DNA of 64,000 nucleotides from Phymorhynchus buccinoides (lineage: Eukaryota; Mollusca; Gastropoda; Neogastropoda; Raphitomidae). The stretch covers positions 17,728,565-17,792,564 of the forward strand of contig CM065704.1 of the NCBI GenBank assembly GCA_017654935.2. The letters are read 5' to 3'. Below, piece by piece: positions 44,573 through 64,000 of the stretch. The stretch's first letter is position 1. Each line of letters opens with the position of its first letter. The position numbers and the translations under genes were made by a program. The notes beneath the pieces are model-generated. The model was not told the origin of the DNA. It saw nothing but the letters and a program-made list of their open reading frames with translations, and searched no databases.

Positions 44573-44789
44573 AACACAAACAGAATGATGCGAAACAAGA
44601 AATTAGCTCCGGACAAGCCTAAAAGAACAGCCCAAGAACAGTTGGAGAAAAAGATGCATTCAGTGGAGGTCTCCCTCCTGGGAAAAGCCGAAAAGAACAT
44701 TAAAAAGTTAGATGAGCACAACAAAAGTGTCCACCGGCGATGATTAGCGAAGAACAAACTTGAAGTCAAGGCACTATCTCGTGCCAAAC
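44573..44789 (+). pseudogene. Coding-like segment leading into the 87-bp array
   Basis: The frame MNTNRMMRNKKLAPDKPKRT, AQEQLEKKMHSVEVSLLGKA, EKNIKKLDEHNKSVHRR is followed by a TGA, then in the same frame LAKNKLEVKALSRAKLEHVA and into the first array unit. It is lysine-rich and helical. One stop aside, this looks like the 5' part of a coding sequence, possibly an intronless retrocopy. The family is unknown. Confidence 0.4.
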
Positions 44790-46530
44790 TGGAACACGTT
44801 GCGGCGTTCTGTGTCACTTATCACGAGACATGAACTAGTCCTGTGGAGGAATACTGGAGGAAGGCATGTCCCAAGCAGGAACACTTCGCAGTGTTATGTG
44901 TCACTTATCACGAGACATGGACTAGTCCTGTGGAGGAACACTGGAGGAAGGCATGTCCCAAGCAGGAACACTTCGCAGTGTTATGTGTCACTTATCACGA
45001 GACATGAACTAGTGTAGTCCTGTGGATGACCAGCCTGGAGGAAGGCGTGTCCCAAGCTGGAACACTTCGCAGTGTTCTGTGTCAAAAATCACGAGACATG
45101 GACTAGTCCTGTGAAGGAATACTGGAGGAAGGCATGTCCCAAGCTGGAACACTTCGCAGTGTTCTGTGTCACTTATCACGAGACATGGACTAGTCCTGTG
45201 GAGGAATACTGGAGGAAGGCATGTCCCAAGCAGGAACACTTCGCAGTGTTATGTGTCACTTATCACGAGACATGGACTAGTCCTGTGGAGGAACACTGGA
45301 GGAAGGCATGTCCCAAGCAGGAACACTTCGCAGTGTTATGTGTCACTTATCACGAGACATGGACTAGTCCTGTGGAGGAATACTGGAGGAAGGCATGTCC
45401 CAAGCAGGAACACTTCGCAGTGTTATGTGTCACTTATCACGAGACATGGACTAGTCCTGTGGAGGAATACTGGAGGAAGGCATGTCCCAAGCAGGAACAC
45501 TTCGCAGTGTTCTGTGTCACTTATCACGAGACATGGACTAGTCCTGTGGAGGAACACTGGAGGAAGGCATGTCCCAAGCAGGAACACTTCGCAGTGTTAT
45601 GTGTCACTTATCACGAGACATGGACTAGTCCTGTGGAGGAACACTGGAGGAAGGCATGTCCCAAGCAGGAACACTTCGCAGTGTTCTGTGTCACTTATCA
45701 CGAGACATGGACTAGTCCTGTGGAGGAATACTGGAGGAAGGCATGTCCCAAGCAGGAACACTTCGCAGTGTTCTGTGTCACTTATCACGAGACATGGACT
45801 AGTCCTGTGGAGGAATACTGGAGGAAGGCATGTCCCAAGCAGGAACACTTCGCAGTGTTATGTGTCACTTATCACGAGACATGAACTAGTCCTGTGGAGG
45901 AATACTGGAGGAAGGCATGTCCCAAGCTGGAACACTTCGCAGTGTTCTGTGTCAAAAATCACGAGACATGGACTAGTCCTGTGGAGGAATACTGGAGGAA
46001 GGCATGTCCCAAGCAGGAACACTTCGCAGTGTTCTGTGTCACTTATCACGAGACATGGACTAGTCCTGTGGAGGAACACTGGAGGAAGGCATGTCCCAAG
46101 CAGGAACACTTCGCAGTGTTATGTGTCACTTATCACGAGACATGGACTAGTCCTGTGGAGAATACTGGAGGAAGGCATGTCCCAAGCAGGAACACTTCGC
46201 AGTGTTATGTGTCACTTATCACGAGACATGGACTAGTCCTGTGGAGGAATACTGGAGGAAGGCATGTCCCAAGCTGGAACACTTCGCAGTGTTCTGTGTC
46301 ACTTATCACGAGACATGAACTAATCCTGTGGAGGAATACTGGAGGAAGGCATGTCCCAAGCTGGAACACTTCGCAGTGTTCTGTGTCACTTATCACGAGA
46401 CATGGACTAGTCCTGTGGAGGAACACTGGAGGAAGGCATGTCCCAAGCAGGAACACTTCGCAGTGTTCTGTGTCACTTATCACGAGACATGGACTAGTCC
46501 TGTGGAGGAATACTGGAGGAAGGCACGTCC
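44790..46530 (+). repeat. 87-bp coding-like minisatellite, about 20 units
   Basis: The unit translates on the plus strand to the 29-residue block EHFAVLCVTYHETWTSPVEE + YWRKACPKQ. Most units are open; in some the W codon TGG is TGA. Indels at about 45010 and 46158 shift the frame. Unit variants (AAC/TAC, CTG/CAG, aaaaatca/acttatca) recur in blocks, showing multi-unit duplication. Confidence 0.9.
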
Positions 46531-46711
46531 CAAGATGGTCCAGGGCCAAGAGTGCGTGCGTTTCCACGAAAACAAGTCCAGGGATGTCTACCGTCCCCCG
46601 CTGGACGGTACGGAAGCATGTGGTGTTTTTTTCAGTGTGGTGGGTGGCATGGATGGGGTGAAGAAGATTGAGTCCTATGCCATCAAAGCGGGAAAACTTA
46701 AAAAAAGATAG
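46500..46711 (+). pseudogene. Coding-like segment following the 87-bp array
   Basis: Past the last unit (VEEYWRKARPKMVQG) the frame continues QECVRFHENKSRDVYRPPLD, GTEACGVFFSVVGGMDGVKK, IESYAIKAGKLKKR and stops. It has protein-like composition and no repeat character, and may be the 3' end of the sequence that begins at 44573. I do not recognise it. Confidence 0.4.
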
Positions 46712-47312
46712 TGATTGCCGACTGTGGACAGCTGTCGTAGATGTCACAGAGACTGTCCACTGCTTCTTTTTGTCTAGTGTTGGTTTTTTAAACTTATTTT
46801 CCACACTAGTGTAACCCAGCGTAACTGTACCATTTCTTTATTCTGCCGTAAGTAACTGGTCATGACATGTGGCAGGGAGGCGACGATATCGCACATCGGT
46901 ACTTACGCATGTTGTTTTTTCATCATAATTGCGCTCGCACCTACAAAATGGCGCCACAATGGGTCTGTAAACAGGAAGAGAATAGAGTGAAGTAACGATT
47001 CAAGGGACATCACTAGCTTTGATAGTTGACGATAGTGCCAAGTACGGTTCAAACACAATGCTTTCTTTCAACTTCTTTTTTTGTTTTCACACTCGTTCAG
47101 TGGAAATGCAGAATGTTTTGTTGCTGACCGTAATAGCGTAATCAGAGGTCTCAAAACGTAATAATTACAGACAAATCCGTAGGAAAAACGGGTCTGCATA
47201 AGCCTTGTTAGTGTCCTTGCTGAATTCAGTGAAAAGAACCTTGTAAAATAAACAACGCAAAATATATCTTATACGAAGTCTATAAACAAAATCTACTATT
47301 TTCTTTGGTATA

Positions 47313-47705
47313 GGTCAAGATGTGCCACCCCCCCTACATTTCTCGGTTAATTCCATTTTTCCGTTTTTGCCTTTCTTACCTAACATGAAGCTGTATTTTA
47401 TGAACATTTTCAGCTAATTATCTTTGTTCAATAATTAATTGCAGTCATGATAAAGGCCATTATCTAATAGGACCCCCCCCCCCCCCCCCCCCCCTATGTA
47501 CTGCAGTACACTGCAGCATTTGTCACAGTTGTGCTTCATTGCGTTTTTCCATCTTATAGGGGAGGTAGGGTTAGTATTCAAAAAAGATAATTATCTGAAA
47601 AGGTTAATAAAATACAGCTTTATGTTTGGTAAGAAAGGTAAAAATGGCAAAATGGAATTAACCGAGAAATGCAGGGGGGGTGGCACATCTTTACCTTTAC
47701 CTTTT
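47313..47705. mobile_element. Fold-back element with about 130-bp arms
   Basis: Left arm agatgtgccacc, catttctcggttaattccat, gcctttcttacc, agctgtattttatgaac and aattatcttt is repeated inverted at about 47560-47700. A poly-C run of about 27 at 47470 and ctgcag-rich sequence lie in the loop. No ORF is convincing. Confidence 0.7.
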
Positions 47706-48573
47706 CTTTTTATAAGGGGAGAGGGAGACAGAAACATATTTTTAACAGCTGACTAACATGCAACAGGCTCTTTGATGTAATAACAAATAGACCCACCCCA
47801 GACCTGCCTACTTGGAATTTTCCCAATCAGTAGCCCAGCCATCAATTTTCAGTAGCATGGCACATTTTTTCGTAGCATCCACAAACGACGGCAATCAATT
47901 TGTTCTCTTCCTGAGCCGAAACGTACTGTTTATGTTTCGCCGATTGAACGTGTTGACGGTCGTCTCTACCGCCATGATTCACAGAGAAGTCTGCATGGCA
48001 GAGGTTGCAGTGAGCATGGTTCGCACCAAGTCGACTTCTGACGATGCAAGGCCACTCCTCCGTGTAAGCTATTTTGAAAACTTGTGCGTCAGGCCGATGT
48101 TTTTTCTTAGAACAGATGATTTTCGTTTTCTGGTTTGGGTTCGGTTTTTTTCGTTTGAAACATCTCCCGAATCGCTACTGCTGCTGGAGTCCGCTATTTT
48201 TTTCAGAGAAAGTAATAAGAACGCATGCGCAGTCACTGATAAAAACGGAAGTGACTAGGTTATCGCGCGTGACACGGCGTCTGCTCTTAGAAACAGACAA
48301 AACCGGGAACGGCATAAGCAAAAATAAAATGCGGTGGCATTTTTTTTTCCCCGTAGCAATGTTAAGGTTGCCGTAGCTCCGTAGCAAAGCTTTATTTTTC
48401 ATAGCTGCTACGGCCAAATCGTAGCAGTAGGCAGGTCTGCCACCCCTACCCCTCCTCAAACAACAGCTACAAAAGCAAACAAACAAAATACACACAAACC
48501 TAACAAAAGCCTTCCAAAATGCAGTTTCAGAAGGTGCCCACCTCATAAACAGTCGCGAAACGAGCCATATTTA

Positions 48574-48886
48574 ATGGCTCCCGTCCACCTGCGTGCGCAT
48601 CTCGACCCTTCCAACGAAAGTGTCGCCATCTTAGTCAGATTTGTGTGTAAACAGGATGGAAGTTCAGTTTAGCGTCGCGTATCGGCTTTCGCCAGTGTAC
48701 GACGGGCTGAACAAACCAACCAGGGTAGAAACAACAATTTATGTTCCTGAATCACTGTCTTAGCCAAAAGGCCGAGAAGCAATCAGAATTTAAACATGTA
48801 AACAGCATCGATGACTAAGATGGCGGTCTCCCATACTATGGAGCGCTCCTTGTGGGCGGATATGACGACACGTGGGTACCAGCCAT
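48574..48886. mobile_element. ATGGCT-ended MITE, copy 1
   Basis: Imperfect inverted ends (ATGGCTCCCGTCCACCTGCG versus ATGGCTGGTACCCACGTGTC) and inner inverted GCCATCTTAGTC/GACTAAGATGGC. It shares gcgcatctcgacccttccaa and gatatgacgacacgtgggta with 62896-63173. Confidence 0.65.
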
Positions 48887-49214
48887 AGGGCATTATTCAC
48901 ACTGCTTGTTCCATTCACCACAGCTAACCAACAAGCATGTCCAAACTTCTAACGGTGATACTAAATATACACAAGTATACAAGGATCAAACAACATTGAT
49001 CTCACATTCAAATCACACATTTTCCTTTCAAGAGCGATTTATAATAAATAATAGTAATAATAACAAAAAACAAAACAAAACAAAACCACCTTCATTTTAC
49101 CACCAGTTTCGTGTGATAAACATACAATTTGTTGAACTGTTTGAACGTCAGCATGTTTCCTACTCTTGAGTGAACAATCCCTAAAGCGAATTCAAACAGA
49201 AATCAGTCGCACAT

Positions 49215-49905
49215 TTCTCGCCTTTCTAAACCCAAATGAAAATCTCTACCTTAATCCAATCAACCAGCAAAAGGAAAAGCATTCTACACATTTCTCGCAT
49301 CTGATATACACCGCCTTTTTAAACCCAAATGAAAATCTCTACCTTAATCCAATCAACCAGCAAAAGGAAAAGCATTCTACACATTTCTCGCATATACACC
49401 GCCTTTCTAAACCCAAATGAAAATCTCTACCTTAATCCAATCAACCAGCAAAAGGAAAAGCATTCTACACATTTCTCGCATATACACCGCCTTTCTAAAC
49501 CCAAATGAAAATCTCTACCGTAATCCAATCAACCAGCAAAAGGAAAAGCATTCTACACATTTCTCGCATCTGATATACACCGCCTTTTAAACCCAAATGA
49601 AAATCTCTACCTTAATCCAATCAACCAGCAAAAGGAAAAGCATTCTACACATTTCTCGCACCACCGCCTTTCTAAACCCAAATGAAAATCTCTACCTTAA
49701 TCCAATCAACCAGCAAAAGGAAAAGCATTCTACACATTTCTCGCATATACACCGCCTTTCTAAACCCAAATGAAAATCTCTACCTTAATCCAATCAACCA
49801 GCAAAAGGAAAAGCATTCTACACATTTCTCGCATATACACCGCCTTTCTAAACCCAAATGAAAATCTCTACCATAATCCAATCAACCAGCAAAAGGAAAA
49901 AGCAT
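49215..49905 (+). repeat. About 88-bp minisatellite, eight units
   Basis: The unit contains cgcctttctaaacccaaatg, aaaatctctaccttaatcca, atcaaccagcaaaaggaaaa and gcattctacacatttctcgc. Unit length varies from 86 to 93 bp through ctgatatacacc variants at the boundary. No splice or coding signal is evident. Confidence 0.88.
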
Positions 49906-52457
49906 TCGATTTTTTCAGTTGAAATTTTTTTATACCGAATATACCAAGCATTTGCCTTTGCCTTGAGCAAAGCACCACCACTGACGCACTAAAGAAGTGA
50001 GACATCATTCCGAGAGAAGGCCACAGACTTTTCAAACTCCATTTAGCGCGGGAACAAAGGGACTGACAAACAGGCAATGGAGGAGAAAGGGACAAAGTGT
50101 CAGTAATACAATGAGTAAAATACAGGAGAGGAAGACAGACGGAAAGAGGAAAAAACCCACCAACCCAACAGGAAGATGAATGAAAATAAAGGGCATCTAC
50201 TGCTAAGTATATGCCTTTCTGTATTTCACAAGAAAATGCAATGGAATTGGGATAAAGTTTAAAAACAAAATGCACTTCAAATTGAGTAGCGTACAATACA
50301 AACACAACAATGCACACCAACTCCATTCATAGCAAGGAAACTTGTTTAAATCATCCTTTGTAACAAGGAACACCACAAAAACATATTGATTACAGAACGC
50401 TCTGCTGCCTCTGAATTTACCAACGGACGCGAGGGGGGTGGGTGGGGGTGGGGGTGGGACAAACAAAGCAATAGGGAAAACAGGTTATGACAGGAATGAA
50501 TATATCATCAAAGTTACTTCAAACCATCCTCCAAAGTCGGAGTGTGGCTGCCCACATGGTGGGGTAATAAAAAAAACGGTCACGCACGTAATGTTCTCAT
50601 CCCTAGCTGGTGCATTTGTACCATAGTGTTCAAGTGCTTCGCCTGTTGGGATGATCCCTGCAGTCGTTTAGCCAGGGTACGAAAACAACAACTACTTCAA
50701 ACCTCTACACCACATGTCTTTAACAGACAAACAATCGGCCCCAAGAAACAAACACAGTTTGCAACACTTCTGTACAGTCCATGAAAAATCCCCCAAAAAA
50801 ACACGTCAACAACGGTCCACATCCGTTTTCACTCACATTTTAAAATCCATATATTATATCCACAGAGAAAGAAACGTGTAATTATCACAAACAAAACATA
50901 ATTGTTATAACTGTGTTTCTCAGACATTCAACTTTTCTTATCAAGATTCTTCACCGTTTATGTATGAACACAGCATGCACTTTTCTCCATTCGTTTATTT
51001 ATCAGTCAAGCCTGCTAATGACGATAACATAGCAGACAATGCAACTACCGGTAATATACTAATGATTAGAAAGTTGCTTAAAGGGTGATGGTGATGGAGT
51101 AAATGCGGGGGGTAGGAAGGAAAGGCGAGTGAGTGAGTGTGTGTGTGTGAGTGTGTGTGCACGTGTGTTGAAAATTAATCAGTTTTGTTTTAGACTGCCT
51201 TGTCCAAGAAACATCCCCACTCCCTTAAACAATGAGAATGGTCACCAAAATCTTACTAGCCCGCAAAGCTGCACCACTAAGCCTCCAGTTGGAAAGTCAT
51301 CGTCCTTGAAAATGGACCAAGTTTGTGCAAAGATTCTCCACCGCAGTGAAGAAAGCTCTGATCAATTCAGTGATGCACCAAGGGAAAAAAGAAAGGACAA
51401 AATAAAATTAATAGGACAAAATGTCCTGAATCTTACGGAAATCAAAATGACAAAGGCAGCCAGTGTGGATTTTCAATAGGACATTTTCTTTACAGGAGGC
51501 AGGGCTCCCAGGGACCCCCATTTGGGGGTCTATGAAGTATTACAATTTTAAAGGACCCTCTAAAAGAATGTGCATGGGGGTCCCAGGGATGCACTAACAA
51601 AAATATTTTTAGCATTCGCAATGACACTGGGACCCTCTATCCCACCTCTATACTGTAAGTGAAGGAGTCCCAGGGACCCCTTGTTTTGCGGGACGATTGG
51701 GAGCCCTGAGGAGGCAACACAATAGGACATTTTCAAATTTAACAGGACTGTCCCCCAACCTGGGCCTGGGGACATCACTGAATTCAGAGCTCTCACTTTG
51801 GTGTTTGCCCCACATCCACATTCAGGCTTACCATATTTTACTGATTAAGGCAATACTCCCCCCCCCCCCCCCCCCCCCGGACAGATGTGACTAATAATAT
51901 AGTAAAAAAAGTGTAATAACAAAATCTGAATTTTTGTGTAAAATTTGGGGGGTGCGCCTTTTTTACCTCTCCGTTCTGCCAACTCCCTTTCTTCATTTAA
52001 GTCTTCTCTCAAAACTACTCTTTTTAAATCATAGCCTGCTATATTTCTTTCAAAGTACTGTGCCCCTTCCATCCATATGTGTTTGTGTGCATGCGTGTTG
52101 TTTGTGTGCGTGTGCGTGTGTAGTGCGTTCGTGTGTCTTAGTTTAGTGTGTGCGTGTGTCTGTGTTTAGTGTGTGCGTGCGTGCGTGCATGTGTGCGAGC
52201 GTATGTGTGTATAATATATTTTTGTCGCTCATTTATTTATATTGCTTGCTGGTTTATTCATTTATTATTGTAAGCGCTTAGGGCTTTTTTAAGATTAGGC
52301 GCTATAAATGCTAATTATTATTATAATATGGTGCACCTTATAGTAACACAAATATGGAAATTCAATCAATCTAGGACAAAAGCTGTTTGTTGAGGCCTCT
52401 GACGCTGTAATGATAGAAGCTTAGAATAAATGAGATTAAAACAAACGAAGAGGCTCA
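49906..52457. other. No gene seen
   Basis: Mixed low-complexity sequence with GT-rich stretches (51125-51170, 52075-52210), poly-C at 51851-51878 and dispersed-repeat fragments. A poorly conserved frame at 51180-51479 shares its first part with the repeat at 1440 and is not supported as a gene. Confidence 0.45.
50536..50640 (+). repeat. Dispersed repeat 'GAGTGTGGCTGCC', copy 2
   Basis: ggagtgtggctgcccacatg, gtggggtaataa and taatgttctcatccctagct. Homologous to 18665-18740. Confidence 0.6.
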
Positions 52458-52708
52458 TTAACCCTTTCACCGCCAATGTCGCATTTTTGCACCACAATGG
52501 TTTAACACCAATGTCACTAAAAAGCATCAAATCAGGGCCTGTTATCTGAAGACCCTATTTTCGTAATTTTGGAAGATAAGGATAGGCCTAATGTTATACA
52601 CGTTACACTTACAGAGGTACTCGCAATATTGCAGATTTTGTTCTTCTCTACCCAGGTAAGTTTAATTGTATTTTTTGGCTGAAAAATGGCTGGCGGTGAA
52701 AGGGTTAA
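52458..52708 (+). mobile_element. TTAA-flanked MITE, well-preserved copy 4
   Basis: The best copy: TTAACCCTTTCACCGCCAAT to GGCGGTGAAAGGGTTAA, with the terminal repeats perfectly inverted over about 15 bp. It lies just beyond the presumed 3' end of SMC3. Confidence 0.85.
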
Positions 52709-53436
52709 ACTTGAATTTCACTGAAGGCTTTCAATAAGAGAGTTCAACACATGTACGGGCCGTTGTGTAGTCTTGCCCACAGTACCAACGCCCTTGGTAA
52801 ATGCCCAATGTTCCAGAGAGTCACACAGAAAATCATGTCATATTATTTATTATAGCTAAGACTCATATCTGTTGTGGGGAAAAAACACAGAACATACTTT
52901 CTCCACTTTAAGTCATTCTGGATAAGATGAACCCTTTCGTCACACACTCTCGACTCCGAACTTTATATTCTCAATGTGTGAAGGTTATGTCGTTATGTCA
53001 ATGTGGTGTCCATATGCTGCTTGGGTGTGGAAATTACAAGTTCGTTTTGTGAAGAAAAGAAGAAAAAAAAACCCAAAACACCCTCCAATATGACGAATAT
53101 TACTCACAAGTTCAACACGTCTAATTGTCAATAAAAAAAATCAAAAAAAAAAATCTTCACAAAGTTGATGGCGTGGATTCAGGATATCTGCTTTCCTTGA
53201 TCGATCGCCCAATCCGCTCGTTCACAAAGCACTGGGCGCACATGAGGAGTCACAGAGTTCGCTGCAGTGCCGTGATAGTTCTACGCTTCAGATCCACCCA
53301 CTTCTAACCAGTAGTTAGCAACACGTCATCAACGACAGGATGATATTTTGTCTAGTTTGGCTTCTTTGTTTTCTCTCTCTCTCTGTCCATTTGTTTGTCT
53401 CTCTCTTGTTCTCCTAACATTACACAGTGGCGTTGT

Positions 53437-63355
<9,919 letters not shown>

Positions 63356-64000
63356 CTGCAACACAGAACCAGCCACCATGATCGTACTAAAACATCAGCA
63401 CCAACAAATTATTAATAATAATAATTTTATTTCAAATAGTGCTAAAATCCATAGAGTAGTATGTTCGATGCGCTTTACAAAAGCAACATTATAAGATGAA
63501 AAACGTGCAGTAATAATTATCAAGAATAGATAGGCATACTACCAACATTCCAATGCAAAGAAATAAAATAACAAAGATAACGATTCTTATTCGCAAAACT
63601 AATGAACTTTGGATACCAGGTAATTATTGTGCTGAAAAATTAAACAAGAGGCAAAGCCCTCAAGGCTCACTCTCTGTGTTTTTGGAGATAGATCTAAATG
63701 CTGGAGAGATCTAAATGCCATAGATCTAACTGCCAAATTGTTCAGAAAGGGTAAGGTTTCTATACTGGACTCCTCAGCTTGATGTGATATACCACCCTAC
63801 AAAATTTTAAGCGAATCTGTGCAGCGCTTCATGTGATATTTGACAGACAAAAATTCAAGGTCAAAGGTCAAGGTTATCATGGTCCCCAAGGTCAACAATA
63901 CTTAGCAGTCTTTATGATCTTAAGCTAGTCTACCTGCTTACCAAATTTGGGGACTTATCTGCTAGGATATAAAGGATATGGTTATAACAAATAATTGACA
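63356..64000. other. SMC3 intron, partial; repeats only
   Basis: It holds a retroelement-like end beside an AAT run at 63410-63480 (agtatgttcgatgcgcttta), the composite-SINE end at 63637 and an AAGGTCA-containing repeat at about 63850-63895. No further SMC3 exon is seen before the window ends. Confidence 0.6.
63637..63670 (-). repeat. 3' end fragment of the composite SINE
   Basis: The string aaacaagaggcaaagccctc followed by aaggctcactc matches the element end at 55285-55310. It is followed by a different repeat (about 63800-63900) containing caaggtcaaaggtcaaggt. Confidence 0.55.

Noticed and set aside
44440..44817. Minus-strand hydrophobic frame of 125 codons
   Set aside because: It is opposite the lysine-rich plus-strand segment that is in register with the 87-bp array; hydrophobic antisense of Lys/Glu-rich coding is common.

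Overview
This is a repeat-rich piece of an animal nuclear genome. Intron-split genes with GT/AG junctions, tRNA-derived SINEs, LINE 3' fragments, many (GA)n and (GT)n microsatellites and numerous MITE-like elements all point away from bacteria. The overall repeat style suggests a mollusc, probably a gastropod; that placement is inference, while 'metazoan' is secure.

Genes. Two multi-exon genes could be rebuilt exactly at their splice junctions, both on the minus strand. (1) 16727-25664: five exons (1095 nt, 364 residues) encoding an N-terminally membrane-anchored, N-glycosylated, cysteine-rich extracellular protein that looks like the DUF4773 family. (2) 53437-63355: the last six exons (190 residues) of SMC3, the cohesin ATPase subunit, including the ABC signature, Walker B, D-loop and the true C-terminus; the rest of the gene lies beyond 64000. 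A third minus-strand gene or terminal exon (31289-31858, 189 codons plus stop) has a polyadenylation signal just after its stop but no recognisable family. Two weak exon candidates on the plus strand near the left edge (about 583-690 and 2665-2790) may end a membrane-protein gene.

Mobile elements. 32162-34946 is a DNA transposon with long imperfect terminal inverted repeats and a 663-residue ORF carrying PIN/FEN-nuclease-like motifs, inserted in an AGGTCA-rich tandem repeat. Others are a 1.09-kb non-autonomous element with an 11-bp target duplication (5337-6429), six copies of a TTAA-flanked CCCTTTC-ended MITE, four copies of a 215-bp near-perfect palindrome flanked by TA, pogo-like CAGT-ended MITEs, a 6-bp-TSD element in two copies, two LINE reverse-transcriptase 3' fragments and at least two tRNA-derived SINE families.

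Tandem arrays are the second theme: 33-bp (6960-8310), 60-bp coding-derived (17949-18308), 15/30-bp next to telomere-like sequence (21491-22088), 87-bp coding-like (44790-46530), 88-bp (49215-49905), 74-bp (57198-57914) and about 85-bp (58088-61015). The last two flank a single SMC3 exon. The left one reiterates that exon's own 5' splice site and the right one its 3' splice site plus the first codons, so the exon carrying the ATPase signature sits between dozens of copies of its own splice signals. I regard this as the most interesting structure in the window.
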